Part shown: positions 1-14,100 of the stretch, piece after piece
Layout: every line of letters starts with the position of its first letter
How positions within the stretch are numbered: the first letter of the stretch is position 1
Origin: Bryoerythrophyllum caledonicum
Lineage: Eukaryota; Streptophyta; Bryopsida; Pottiales; Pottiaceae
NCBI GenBank assembly: GCA_963971425.1
Contig: OZ020515.1
Span: forward strand, 15,330,291-15,394,290
Direction of reading: 5' to 3'
Length of the DNA: 64,000 nucleotides
Translations under genes and position numbers: made by a program
Notes under the pieces: generated by a model
Database searches by the model: none
Told to the model about the DNA's origin: nothing
Seen by the model: the letters and a program-made list of their open reading frames with translations, nothing else

Positions 1-177
1 AGAAGACCCATGTCCATCAACAACCCCTCTTCGAATAATGGGCCAATACCAACAAACCTTCATCTTCTATCTCCATCGGTTTTTTCCGTCCTCAATCACT
101 TTCCCTACATAGAAAGGTACACCGCCTTCTATTTCTGCTCAATCAACACTCAACGCTACAACTATAATATTTCAATC

Positions 178-1550
178 TATGCGGTCTAAGTTTATGAAAT
201 TTTGTGAGAACGTTACTTAGTGAGCTTTAATTTAGATCCTATGGTTAGATGTAGAAATAAAAATCTAAATTTCCCTCTTTACTCATTGAACTTGAACGAG
301 CAATTTTGAAGTGTTTTTGGTGTGAAAATGCCTTGGGCCTTTATGGGTCAATATCATGATCAACATGATGATATAAAATTTAGACCTTGTATAGTGCAAA
401 AAATTTACACCAAGTGAAGTCAAAGTCTATTGATCCACTCATAACAGGGATGGATATAAACCATTTCTTCTACTTCAAACACTATAATCTTATAATCCAT
501 GCGGTCAAAGTTTATGAAATTTTTGTTTGTAAGTTACTTAACCCCTAAATTACCAAGAGTCCCCTTGGGAGACTCTTTAAGGTTTGGGCAAGTTCCTACT
601 ATGTCAATAATAACATTCTTTTTTGAAACATTGTTTTGTAGATGGACACTACTAAAATCTTTGTATAAATCCAATTTTTTCCTTGATCCAACATTAAATG
701 AAAAAGTTATAGGGTTTTGCAGTTCATATGGGGAGAGCAGGCATGTGAGGCAGCTCCAAAAACTTGTGATAGGACACTCAATCAAATGTGAGATTTTAAA
801 TACTAGTAAGTAATATTATCACCTTTGATGTTTTCAAAGAAAAATACTTGTCTTTTAAATGTGTAAAAATGTTTTACTTCAGTTAAAATGTTTTTTTACA
901 CTAAAGGCAAGAATCTTTTTTGGACATCTTCAAAGAAGGTAATACTCTCTACATGTATGGAAAATCTCAATGTCAATAGAGACTTCTAGCAAAATTTTGG
1001 AGCTGCTCGGAGTCTCCATTTTTAACTGTGATTGGTACTATCTTTCAAACCATGAATCCAAAAAAACTAATAAAAATATCTCCATGGAGTTCTTATTAGG
1101 GACAATCTAGTATAAGAGTTTTAAAAAAAAAGGTTTTTAAAAAAAAATTAAGAATCTACCCAAAACCCAGAACGTATCTTCCACGTACACTTTGGCTCTT
1201 AGGGTTTAATGATGATGTTGTATTCATGTACACAAATATTTAGAGGTACAAAAGGGGTGTAGCATAATTGAAACATTTGTGGAAGGGATAGAGGTTCATA
1301 ATTTACCAAGTTGTGTTTTATTTTCTTGGGATGTAACCATGTCTTAGAATGAGAATCCGTATGTATTATGGTGAAAGAGAAGGTTTCACCACATCATTTG
1401 ATAGAAAAAACAAAATGAAAATAATATAAAGATCTCTAAGTATTATGTGGAGAAGAAAAAGTTTTTTGGGTGCCTTGCTTTACAATGCGTGATCAAGTGG
1501 GGAAATGATTGACTTGGGTTAATGTAGAAATTTTCAGTACAGACAACAAA
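178..1550. repeat. Diverged copy of the TTAA palindromic repeat family
   Basis: AT-rich, non-coding. Several blocks recur elsewhere in the window: the 'gcggtcaaagtttatgaaat' block near 500 resembles 4180-4200 and 5695-5720, the block near 970 ('aatctcaatgtcaatag') resembles the arm near 61290-61310, and TTAACCCCTAAA at 538-549 matches the core motif at 4924, 60617 and 61344. It reads as a decayed, rearranged copy of the palindromic family that is best preserved at 60617-62273. Short open frames here have no protein character. Bases 1-177 show nothing recognisable. Confidence 0.55.
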
Positions 1551-1759
1551 TGTAAATTAAAATTATGAGAAGAAATAATATTACTTGTTATTATTGACAC
1601 CATTGAAACTTGTTACAACCGCTAATACAAGAAAGGATTTCTAATTCCAAATGTAGGTCATTCTACCAACAACACAAAATAGAAGATTGATCGGGAATCA
1701 ATTTCAAAAATGAATAAAAAGTAATTTCTCACCTCAAAATACGTTGCACGTATTTGCGG

Positions 1760-2754
1760 CAAAAGCACCGGTATTTGATGCCGCTTATCATGAAATCACC
1801 ATTCCTCCAGACATGCTCTTCAACTCTTTCCTACTTGCGGAACCTGCATAAAATGTATATGGTGCTTTGATGAAACTATATGATGAAAACTCCCAATTAT
1901 CTTTATATTATATATAGCACAATAATTTAATATAATATGTAAAAAGTTTAAACAATTGGAAAACAAAGTAAAAATTTCAAAGTCCACTAAAACTGGACTA
2001 TTCAACTTGAGGGAGAGGGTTTCCACGTGCATATAAGGTTTCCGTACAAACCTAAATGGTTACTTTTGTTCCCACTTTCAAAGGTGAGCTCCCCTGGAAT
2101 CGCAACATCCAAACCAAGTGTCTTCATTAGTTCATTTGTTAATTTCGGTAAGCATTGTGTGTGGTGTGTAGATTGGACTCTGGAGGAGGCAAGTGGAGCT
2201 TCAAGGCAAATCACGTGAGCTTGGTAAGCATCTCAAACTTTGTTTCATAGCACTAGAATCAAAACTAGGAAACTAAAAGTATAGGTCAATACAATAGAAG
2301 GAGGTGAAGCAGTAGCAATCATAGAGCACACAATAATACACCAATTTCAATATGTTTAGACTCTCAAATTCATTAGAAGTTCAGTATTTACACACGATAG
2401 AAGCCATTCACTACTGAGTGCAGCCCGCAGAATAGTACTGAAATGTTGGATTCAAATCCACTGAGAACTAAAATGGTGAGGTAGCCCGTAGTGTGACACT
2501 AACTCTGTGACTGCAACTTTACACAACAGCCTAGAAAGCTAAACCCTAACAGCCATACAGAAAAACCCGCCAACCTAACTCAATCCAAACCCTAGCCGCC
2601 GCAACCAAAACCTCAAACCCTAGCCGCCGCACCGAACAACCTAAATCCTAGACGCCACAACCAACAACCAAAACCCTAGTGGCTGCATTTCCATAGAGTA
2701 CTAAACGATTCCGTGGAGTTTGCAAGACGCCTAATGTAGAAACTGTAGAGCAGA
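1760..2754. other. Non-coding stretch with AAACCCTAGCCGCCGC-like short repeats
   Basis: No supportable gene. Between about 2530 and 2690 the motif AAACCCTAGCCGCCGC and variants recur at least four times. AAACCCTA is the plant telo-box core and is common in 5' regions of plant genes, but no open frame of gene character follows on either strand. It may be a dead promoter or a repeat leader. Confidence 0.4.
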
Positions 2755-3848
2755 GGTGTGCGCGCGCACACCCCCCACAACTGCTCTTCCATCCTTCATC
2801 TCCCAAAACGTAGATCTGCACAATCACCATTTCTCTACCACAAAATGTTAGATTTTATCCCCAGATCCCACACCTCAAAATCCCCTTCTCAACCCTATCC
2901 CTGTACTCCAATGCTCACCTCCTCTTCCCCGATTAGTAGCACAGTTGTATAGACGAACGATACTGCGCTACTGGAACAATGCTGCTGCGATACTGCGCTA
3001 GTGCAATAGTACTGCGATACTGCGCTAGTACAATAATACTGCGATACTGCGCACGATACTGTGCACGATGCTGCGGGAGACTGCGCTTGATGCTGCGCGA
3101 GACTGTACATGTTACAGAGAGCAGTACTACTGCGGTATTGCGCATGATGTTGCGATACTCGTGCGCCCTACTGCGAGCTACTCCCTGCTCCCTGACGCAA
3201 GATGTCCATCCGCGCGTGGCACGGTGAACAACGACTTGGGTCGTTGGTAAAGATTCACGGCCTTCTTCGCTAGACACGATGCCGAAGTCGGTAGTCGGTG
3301 GACACGATGCTAAAGTCGCCAGTCCAGTGCGAGTGGACACAAGTCCGTCACGAGTGAACACAGGTCCAGCGCACGAACACAGTCCAGGACGGACACAATG
3401 CCAAAGCCGCCAGTCGGTGGAGTACAAGGATGTGGCGCACACGATGCCGCTACGCACGGACACGATGTTGAAGTCAACAGTTGGAGTAGTCCTACAATGT
3501 GCGTGGACACCGTTGTGTACTGGACTCAAGCGCGGACACGATGTTGAAGTTCACAGTCCTCACAAGCCCCCTCTACAGCCACCGCCGTCTCCCTGCGTCC
3601 AGCGACCGCCACTCACAAGCCCCCTCTACAGCCCTCACAACCCTCCTCCATTTCCCTCCCTCACACCCTCTCTCTCACACCCCCATCCATTCCATTCCCT
3701 CACAGCTCCTCTCTCCTCGCCCTCCACTCTCACAACCCTTTTGCGCCCACACCTTCATTGTCCCCCTCTCAAAACCCTGGGCTCACACACACCCTCTGTC
3801 ACACTCACAGCCTCCCTCACAACTGCCAAAGGTGTGCGCGCGCACACC
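2755..3848. repeat. GC-rich repeat island bounded by an 18-bp palindrome at each end
   Basis: The perfect palindrome GGTGTGCGCGCGCACACC occurs at 2755-2772 and again at 3831-3848, exactly bounding a GC-rich block in AT-rich surroundings. Inside, 2975-3120 is a degenerate array of 'atactgcgc' units. 3275-3550 repeats 'ggacacgatg..aagtc' units, and 3560-3800 is C/T-rich with 'cctcac' units. The open frames on both strands are low-complexity products of the repeats and are not counted as genes. Nothing identifies a transposase or RNA. The identical end palindromes suggest a discrete inserted unit, but no convincing target duplication was found. Confidence 0.5.
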
Positions 3849-4014
3849 CCTCGTAGGACCTTCAAAATTGCCAAGATTGATATCCGTCATTGATACCCTG
3901 AATATCAAAACCCTAATATGAAACCCTAAATTGATGCCCTTTTAGATACCTTAGTTGATAACCGGATGTTGGTACCGTGGCCAACATACCCTTGAGGTGA
4001 TACCATTGCCATTG

Positions 4015-5871
4015 ATACCCTAAGTAACTTAGCCAATGAATGATGTAGAGAATATCTCAACCTAAACATGTTAAAAATGCTTGTTTTACTGCAATTAGCA
4101 AGGAAGAAGAAATAAACTATTTTTTGTAGTTTTAACCGTAGGATCTCAATTATGACTTATTAAGTAACATTCTCACAAAATTCCATAAAGTTTGACCGCA
4201 CGGATTGAAAGATTATAATGTTTGAAGTAGTGGAAAGGGTCATTTTCTTCCTTGCATTTATTGGATCAGCAGACTTTGACATCGATTGGTGTCTAATTTT
4301 TTCACTATAAAAAATCTCAATTAATTACCATAATGTTAAGCATGATGTTAGTTCCTTGTTCACCAATTTTTAGAGGTAGAGAAGGAGTGTAGCATATTCA
4401 AAAAAATTGTGCAATGAGTGGTGGTTCAGAAATTGTCAATTCACGTTAGATGTTTTGGTGAACTTGATATTGTCTTAAATAAGAATTGGAATGGTCACTA
4501 AGAAGGTTTACAACACATAATGTTGTAGAAAAAATCAAAAGTAATTGATACAAAGATCTCAAAGTTTTATGTGAAAAGGTAGACAATTTTTTGGTACATT
4601 GGCCGAAAATGTGTGACAACGTGTGAAAATGATTGACTCTAATTAAAATGCTATTTCACTAGAGACAAGGGATTTTTTTGTATAGTATGAAAGGAAAGAA
4701 TATATTTTGCTATTGTTGAAAATCTCAAAATTGGTATAGTGTTCTAGCAAAGGTTTATAGAGTTGCCCGACGTGCCGGCTTTCTCCGTTTGAACTTGAAA
4801 ACCCTATAACGTTTGAATGAAATGTCGGAATTACAAAAAAAAAAATGGACACCCACAAAACTATTGATTGGGTTCATTCACAATAAATTTAAAAGAGATA
4901 ATGTTATGTATTGACATGGGAGTTTAACCCCTAAAGGACCAAGAGTCCAGACATGACAATTTGAAAGTTTGGTTATGCTCCTATAGTAACAATTTATAAC
5001 ATTTTGCTATTAAGAAAATATTGTAGATTGGCATTACTAATACTTCAATGGGAGAACAATTTTTTCTTGAATCCGACTTTTCATGAAAAAGTTATAGGGT
5101 TTGAAATATTATTTGGCGAGATCGAGCACGTAGGGCACCTTCAAAATATTTTGCTATAACACTCTATTGAATGTGAGAATTTTAATACTAGCAAGTAATA
5201 TTTTTTCCTTTCATATTATACTAAAACTTATTATCTTTAGTGAAAAATAGCATATTAGTCTACGTCAAACAATCTCACACATTGTAACACATTGTCGGGG
5301 AAGGTCCCAAAAAACTTCTACCTTTGCTCATAAAACTTAGAGGTCTTTGTATTATTTTGCCTTTATTTATTCCACATCAATATGTGGTGTGAACCTTCCT
5401 ATTGACCATTTGGATTGTCAATCTAAAACATCTTAAGTTTACCAAAAAATAAAACATTAATTGGAAATTTATGAACCTTCACTCCTTGCATAGTTGTTTT
5501 GAATATGCTACTGTCTTCTTCTACATCTAAAAATTCGTGTGTAAGGAACTAACATGATGCTTAACATGATGGTATTGGATTTAGATATTGTGTAGTGCAA
5601 TAATTTGACACCAAGTGAAGTCAAAGTCTATTGATTTGATAAATGCAGGAAAGAAATTGAACTATTTTCTTTGACTTCAAACACTATAATCTTTTGATCG
5701 GTGCGGTTAAACTTTATAAAATTTTATCAGCCTTTTACTTAAGAAGTTCGAATTAAGATCTTACGGTAAAAACTAGAGATAAAAAGTTTTTGTTTCCTTC
5801 TCTTTACATTGCACTAGAATCATTTAGTTCTAAAGTGTTTTTGATGTGAAACTATCACGGTACCTTAGGGA
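4015..5871. repeat. Palindromic (foldback) TTAA-family repeat, diverged copy
   Basis: The left part (about 4015-4920) and right part (about 5200-5871) are diverged inverted copies of each other. For example, 'gcggattgaaagattataatg'-type sequence near 4198 pairs with 'cactataatcttttgatcgg' near 5685, and 'tgtagcat' near 4390 pairs with the matching block near 5515. The right end reads CCTTAGGGA followed by TTAA (5872-5875), like the intact copy's CCTTTAGGGG plus TTAA. The centre starts with TTAACCCCTAAAGGACC at 4924. There is no coding potential. It is probably a non-autonomous foldback transposon of the same family as 60617-62273. Confidence 0.6.
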
Positions 5872-5990
5872 TTAAGCATGACATCTGTTATTTGTTCTTA
5901 CATTTTTTCAAATACAAGAAGGATGTTTAATGTTTGAGATTATGTAGCAAATCAAGTAAGTAGCAAGTAGTACAACCCATAGGCAATGTT

Positions 5991-7126
5991 GTGATTTGTA
6001 TGCAACACCCTGTGGGTACATCTCATGGCTTGAACTATGTTTCAGCAAACCTTCCACTTCCACTTGTATTCTTGGATCAATGGAGTGAAGCACGCCAGCC
6101 TTCTAAAGTTGATTCACTAGAGAGATCTCCATCAGAGCTGGCAAGAGTAGTGGGCTCTTACTTGCCCCGGGGTTGGGGCTTAGTGGCATGTAACATATCT
6201 ACGACCATTCCCACGATCCTTCACGGAGATTTCTAGGGATCTGAGATCTTCATCATTGACGATTGTACAGACACAGTTTCATTCTTGTACAATGAGTTGT
6301 CCGATAATTTCCGGGGACAACTGCTCATCACGATTGGCAGAACAAGTAGTGGTCGCAATATTGTACAGGAGATTGAATGGGGGGTCGATGGAGTTAGGAA
6401 TGAAAACGACAATGAAGGTGGAGGTGGTTTACAAGAGAGACTGCCACGTTCAGGTACCACTGAAGATCCCTCATCTCGTTGTAGTTCAAGTTTTGGGAGT
6501 TTAGACACCGATGAAGATGAAGTGAATCAGTCTCCCCCAAGAGAGAGGATTCCATCTACGCAACTTTCAGTGGGAGATACTTTAGGGGAGACGTCTACGA
6601 CACCTGCAGAGAGGATGCAAGATATCGGGGAAGTGGATGTTGGTTTGGCGGCAGTGGCGGGAGGGGAATGTACGTTTGAGGGTCCTAGGCTTAAGATAGA
6701 GGAAGAAGAACTGGACTCAACGGAATTCTTTTTGGTGCAGAGGAGGATTCTACAACCTTTGATGCCTTCTCAATCAAAGCCAGTATCGGAGACACCGTAG
6801 GGGTTTGGAGGTACTCATAGTGATACTAGACCAATTTACCTTCTCTTCCAAGATCTAGCGTATCAGATGACATCATTGCATTTCAGGGGGCTTTCTCATC
6901 ACGGCGAGACATGTCATTTAATACGAAGGATGGCTTTTACTACAATGATGATTGCATAAGACATACGCGGAAGGGTGTTCCTGGAAATTACCAATATGTT
7001 GAGTGTGCGTCCATTCGTCTTGGAGATACGGAAGATCGTCCAGTGCAGGATCGTGAATTGTCTACTATGGTAGGCAGCGCTATAGGACACGTAGAGGGAG
7101 TCGTGTCGCTAGATGATGGGCTTTGA
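5991..7126 (+). pseudogene. Unrecognised coding relic in three open segments
   Basis: Three open stretches lie close together: 5991-6236 and 6285-6800 in one frame, separated by a TAG at 6234-6236, then 6830-7126 in another frame. The first two join in phase across the stop. The second is a hydrophilic, Ser/Glu/Asp-rich, probably disordered 170-residue stretch (DTDEDE, EEEELDS). The third contains TKDGFYYNDDC and GNYQYVECASI. No splice sites clearly unite them and no known domain was recognised. It could be a decayed gene, an unrecognised retroelement piece, or exons of a gene with poor signals. Function unknown. Confidence 0.3.
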
Positions 7127-8160
7127 GCCGTATATAGTATAGGACTCAAAGCTATATAGTATAGTAGACCATGCACGTTGTTTAGAAGGCAGTTAGGTTA
7201 GTATAATGTAGTTTAAGATGTGTCTATCTTTTGAGCGGGTGATGTACAATTATATCTTTGGTGGTGAATATGATATATTTGATTTTAGTATTATGTGCAG
7301 TACCGTTGAATCGCTTGAATATGTGTGCTTTTGCGTATTTAAAATAGTGGTATACTTCATACTTTCTCAGGGAACTAAATTTATATTTGTGTATCTCTTA
7401 TACATTGTATTTGTAGTGCGGTATCCTAAAATTCTATACAAACTAGTACACAAATATAATCTCTTTTGGTAAGTGATTGTAATTTTCTAGTAGGAATTGC
7501 AAATTAGATTAGAAACCATGTATTCTATAAATAATTATAGAAAATGGAATAAATGTATTACTTATGTGAACCTGAAGAAATATATTTTTAACAGAACAGA
7601 GACCTAAATATTTTGACAAAATTTTTATTTAAGATTTTTTATTTATTTTTGGTTTTTTGTAAGTTTCGACAAAAACTTGCAGATTTTGACAAACAATCAG
7701 TGCACTTGGCCAAGTGCATAATTGCTTAATTGTGTGTTTATTGTTGATTTTAGGTTTTGCGTTGGAGTAAGATTTGGTTTAAACCAAAGTTCTAAATTGA
7801 TCACCCTAGTTTCAAATGTGCCAATTTATCCAACTTTATACACAAGAAAATTTACAAAAACATAAAAGACCACATTCAAATTTGATGCAACTATATTGAA
7901 AAATTGCCTGCAAGTTAGGCATAATTGTATTGAAATCTTTGAATTTTAAAATGTCAAGACATTTGTTGTATTGTTGTATCAAAGAACCCTCAAGGAATGA
8001 GATGCATGTGTGTAGGTGAATTCTATTGAAAAAATCTAGGGTTTTGAAGTTAGTGTAGAATATGAGCATGCAAAAATGTGTAAGATATGTTGAGAAGATC
8101 TTTCTTACTATCAAATATGAAAAGATATTAAGAATTGTTTGATTGTTGATTAAGCCCACT
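7127..8160. other. AT-rich intergenic region upstream of the NHX gene
   Basis: No open frame of gene character on either strand. It contains poly-A/T tracts and presumably the promoter and 5' leader of the antiporter gene that starts at 8161, but no individual promoter element stands out. Confidence 0.5.
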
Positions 8161-11100
8161 ATGAATTTGAATACAAGTGTACTATTGTCACAATCCAATT
8201 TAGAAGTAGAAGCATCAAATGTTCCAAGTTTATCATTTTTACTTCAGATTATTGTATTGGGTTGTACATTTTTAATTGGCCACACAATGCGACAAAAAAA
8301 CGTTCTTATTATTAATGAAGCAGGGGTTGCTCTTCTCTTGGGTAAGATAATGACTTTTAATATCAAAAAAACTATCAATCAAAATCTCATTTAAAATTGC
8401 ATATTGTAAATTAGAATATTTAGATTTTGTAATATGTTTAAGATTCAAGATACATACACCAATTAAAACTTCACTCAAATATTTCATCAAATTTTTGTGG
8501 CCAAGATTACTACATCCCCCATTTTTGTAGAATTTGTTCGTTTCTATTTTTTTTTTAAAACATCATTTAAATGACATGGGATCAAACCATAATATATGGT
8601 AGAAAAGTCTGCAGGTGTTGTTGTTGGTTTGATGATAAGATTCATCGGAGTGCAAGGATTTGGGTAAGTTGAGTAGCGGTTATATCTGATGATATGCTCA
8701 ATTAGTTTAGTTATACATATAGATAATAAAAGTCTAAGTTTGATAATTATATACTTGTAATCCTACCAATATCTTTTTATAGAATATCATAATTTCAACT
8801 AAATGGCCTTATAATTGTTTAGGAGTTGGATTGATTTTAATAACAAATTCTTCTTCTATGTATTATTGCCTCCAATAATATTATATCCTATGTTTGGTTA
8901 AAAAAATGAAGATTTTATATAATATATATTATAGATATAAATTTTGTTTTGATTGTTTTTTCTTTAACAAAAGATATAATAACACTGAATCGGGATGGAG
9001 TTTAAAACCGGTAAGAGCTTCATTTTAAAATATCTAATTTTCAAGGTTTATAAAATATATTTATAAAATAACATTAATTGGTTATGTGTGACATATATAT
9101 TTTTTATATTAAAAAATTATCAAAAAACTATGAATATATACTGATATTTCATATATGATTATTAAATCTATGCATAACAATTCCTATATTAAAATATGAT
9201 AGACTTTTGAATTTTCAGAGTCATTTTTTTGCAAATTTTGGAGCAATATGTACATTTGCTTTCTTAGGAACTTTGATGTCAACGTTTGTTGTTGGCACTT
9301 TACTGTGAGATTCAATGTCTTGAAATAATATGTACTTTTAAATGTGTTAAAGCAAGGTAAAAGAAATCAAAAGTTATTTGTGCAAATGCTTAGAATTTGA
9401 ATGAAGAACTTTACTTTTTTTCATTTTGATTAATTAGTATCAACTTCAACAAATAAAAATCTAAAACAAGCTTGAAGGGAAAATTGACTCCTAATATCTA
9501 TGGTGTTTCAATTGAATAACTTTTAGACTATCAAATTTAAGTATTTATTAGTCTGATTTTTTGTTTGTAAAATATTTTTTTAATTCATATTTTAACAAGA
9601 CTTCTTTTTATAACACCAATAAGTTATTCTTTATATAGTAAATATTTTTATTGAATAAATACTAAAATAATTAATTAAAATCCATGGTATCAATATCAAT
9701 CTTTGGTTGTCTTGCAATAATTAGATTTTCTTGAATTGTTTTTTTCTTGTGATAGGATATAAGAGAGTAGAATCTTTTTTTGACTATCTATAATTTTTAA
9801 CAATTTTTTTGACTTCATGTTTCCTTTTCTTCCCGTATATTCACAACTAATCTCATACTAACAAGCCTAAAAAATGTTTTTTTATGCCAGATGGATATTT
9901 GGATTCTTGGGTTGGACATATACAATGCCCTTTCTTATATCTCTTACATTTGGTGCTCTTATTTCTGCAACTGACCCTGTCACTGTACTTGCAATATTCA
10001 ATGTAATTAGTCTTTTATGTACCATCAATACATGACAATTCTATCACATATATATACATAGATGCATCTTGAAATTATTATTTTACTTTATTTGCAAATT
10101 TGTATTGAGAAGATTCTACAGTTTTTGGAATCTAGGAACTTCAAATAGATGCTGACCTATATGCTTATGTCTTTGGCGAGTCTGTATTGAATGATGCAGT
10201 AAGTTTTTTGAAAGTTATTGATATGGTTATATGACGTGTACAATTAGCTCCCTTTACTTCAACCTATTTGTTAAAACATCCCTCCGTCTTTCACACTCAA
10301 CCCCCTCTACAAAAACCATGTTTGTTTTTATTATAACAGTCAACTCCCTTTACAACAATCCACGCCAATTGTTATAAGTGAATTGGTTGTTGTAGCGGAT
10401 GCTCTTGTAAAGGGAATTGAGTTAACTCTTCTACTTTTTTTCCTTTTGTAAATGATATACTATACGTATGAATGTTCAAAATGTTCACATGATATTGGTA
10501 TTTCCTTTGCTTAGAAGACTTCAAAAAAGAAATTTCTCTAAAGCTTCTTAGTTCTATTTTAAAATAAGGCAAACTACTATGTAAAAAAGTTTTATTGTAC
10601 AAAACTTGATTTTGTGCTATTTATGTTGGATTGTTGATATCATAAAATTTACTATTAGAATTCTAAGCTTGAATATTAAAATAACCATTTTGATGCAGGT
10701 AGCTATTGTTACTTATAGGTATACAATCTTGCAAAAATAACATTTACATGTGTAGATACATATGACATATGTTTATGACTTTATTGTCTGCATTTTCAAT
10801 AGCACTAAAAGAATGTAGACTTAAAACATCATAACATATTGATTTCTGAATGGTTTGTTTTGAAATTATCATGCAGGACATTATTATCATTTGTTGGAGT
10901 TTCAATTACTAGCCAAAGAGTCCTTGATGCATTTTTGTATTTCATAGGGATTTTTGTTGGTTCTCTTCTTATAGGTTAAGAATCTCCTTTAACTACAAGG
11001 ATGAAGATATTAGTTAAACGTGAATTAAAAATGCATTTTAGATTATAATTTGTCTTATTACATCTATTCATTTAATCGGAATTACTTATGATGTTATTTT

Positions 11101-14100
11101 ATTTATACAATATAGGTATCTTGGCAGCAATTACTAGTGCATTGCTTTTCAAATATGGACATTTACAAGAAGAAAAGTAAGTTTTGTATTGTTATCAAAA
11201 ATAACTTTTAGGATATTTTGGCATTCTTCTTTTTACAATAGCATGGTTTGTTAAATTACCATAATGTAAAGACTTGTTTGTTTTTCCCCTAAGAAACTTT
11301 ACTAGACTATATTAAAATCATTTCAAAATAAGTATATGTGTATAAAATGTTTAGAATATTTTTTCAAAACTAACGGTATTATTTACAAATTATAGCTTTT
11401 TTTATTAACCGAAACTTAGTTTATTATCATTTTAATGCCATATTCACCAAACTTAAAATCTAATTATAGAAAATCAATATGAAGGAAATTTGACATTCCT
11501 TATTGCAATGTGAAATAAAATTTTCTGTACATGTGAATCTCAACATTAATATTAATAACTAAACCACATCTTATACTATGTAGTATATGTAGCCCATTGA
11601 TATATTCAAGCAATAATGAACATATTTTGGTAATTAAAGGAAAACCTAATAAAACTACTTTTCATATATTTATATGAATATATACATTTTTTTCTCTACA
11701 TGAGCCATGTCATATAATCATATAATACATATTTCATCTTATTTAAATGTTGTAAATTTTTTTATCAGTATAAGTCTATAAATATAATAAACATTAAAAT
11801 TTATTTTATAGGCTAACAACATTGGAAGCATGTTTGGTGGTTTTATTTCCATATGCGTCATACATGCTTGCTGATAGTCTTGAATTATCTGGGATTGTCG
11901 CGATTCTATTTGCTGGCATTGTAAGATTATAAATAAATAAAAACTCATTAGAACAACATTTCACAATGTTTTAAACATAAACTATGTACTTTGTTGTATT
12001 TCTAAAAGGCATTTATCTATCTCTATTAATGACGTGTGTTTTCAAATAAAAGTTGACATAAATTTTAATAGAATAGTTATGAAAAAGCTTATTAGTTAAA
12101 ACTTTGTAACGTCAAAGAAGCTTGAAATAAATTATATAGTCTTTTGCAAAAATTGTAATTTGTACACTAAAACACAATCAATTCATGATGGTCCTTTCAA
12201 AGAAACTAGAGGGATTATTCTCTTTTACATAGGTGATACTGAACTTTAACCATAAATTTCCTATGAAATGAAGTGACAAATTTTTTTGTCATTACAAAAG
12301 CAAAATGATCATTTTTCATCATTTTAAAGCTTCAAAACTTCAATTGATCAATACAACAACCTTCAATCTTTGTTCAAGCAGTCTTCAATTATCGAACAAT
12401 TCAATAATACAACACTAAGAATGCTTTATGATGTTGAAAGATTGAAATGCTAAATTTGTACTTAAAATATAATTTCAAAAGGATGCAAATGACATTGCTT
12501 GACAATAACATTGGCGTCATAATAATTTTCACACTTATGCTTACATGATGATTGTAATAGGCAATGAAATATTACACTGCACCAAACTTATCACCTGAAG
12601 CTGTACAAGTAACAACGAATTTTTTTCAAATGCTTGCTAAACTTTCAGAAACATTTGTGTAATAAGATTTAATTGCATTTTAATATGGCATACTTGATGT
12701 TTTATAGTTTATTTCTTCATACAAGTCATCTATTTATATTGTTTTTATATAATATTGTTGTAACTTAACAAACCTCTTCTACATTTTACTTTTTCTGGTA
12801 TTCTAATCAACATCAATGTAAAACGCTTTTTGTGCAGATTTATTTACATGGGTGTTGCTTTGTTTCTTGAGGAGCAAAGTTGGCATAGTTTTGGATTCAC
12901 TTTCTTCACAGTTGTATCCTCAAAGGGTGTAACTTTATATTAAAAATATATGTCAAATATGATTCTATGTTGATTTAATGACATTTTTAAAAGGATATGG
13001 ATGGAAAATTGAATGTATTAAAAATGTTGAAATGTTAACCATATTTTCAAAATCCAATTTATTGATTGTAAATTGAAACTTAAAGGCTTATAAATTTTAA
13101 AGTATAATCACAAATTTTGCAACATAATGATTTCACTTTGTTAGCTACTTAAGATGAAAGTTTCTTCATGCTTATGTATTTTCTTAAAAAAATAAAAATA
13201 AAATAATAGATTTTGATTTTGATAAACGTATATGTCCTATGTTACACTATGAAAAATAAAATTAAACCTTAATATAAGTTATAAAATCTTCAAAAAGATA
13301 AGTTGCTTAATAGCAAGGTATGTCAATGCTTGATTTTAATTCAAACATAATAATAATTAATGCTTTATCTAAAATTCATATATTAATTCTATTTTATATA
13401 CATCAATCATGCTAATTATGTCGTGATCTTCATGTTAGTAAATTTTTAACTATAATTCAAAAAAGTTAATTACTTAATGATTATCCAAAAATAATGACAT
13501 GTTGTTTAAATCAAAATATGAAATAGAAATTTAATCATTATCATTTGGATGTTCAAGAATAGCAAATGTCTATCCGTGTTCTTGGTTGATAAACCTAAGG
13601 CGGCCAATTTCAAGAAAAATTCCCTTAAGATTTCAACATGCTTTATGGTTTAGTGGTATGATATTTTTAATCGTGAAATACAAAAAAAATGTATTTGTAT
13701 ACATGCTATTAATGCTAAGATTGATTATGTATAGTCATTTTATACTTCTCGATTATACTTATAATATCAAGTACTGATTATTTAGGATTGAGAGGAGCTA
13801 TGGCTTTTGCATTAGCACTTCAATCGGTAGCTGATCTTCCAAATGGATATGGTCGGATATATCTTACATCAACTCTTTTTACTATATTTTTTACAGTGAG
13901 TTTTATTTAGTTCAAGATATTTAAATTCTTTTTCCAACATTTGAAACATTCTATTTGAATTAATGATTTAAAAAAACATTTAAAGAAGAATAATTTTTAA
14001 TTTTTTTTATTGCATTTAACCAAAAAATTTATATAAAATATTGCAGGTTTTACTTATAGGTGGTTTGACTCCTCAATTACTTAAATATCTTGACATTGAA

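Noticed and set aside
2933..3893. Long open frames of up to 204 aa on both strands
   Set aside because: They lie in a low-complexity GC-rich repeat island, overlap one another in several frames and have repeat-derived composition. No domain.
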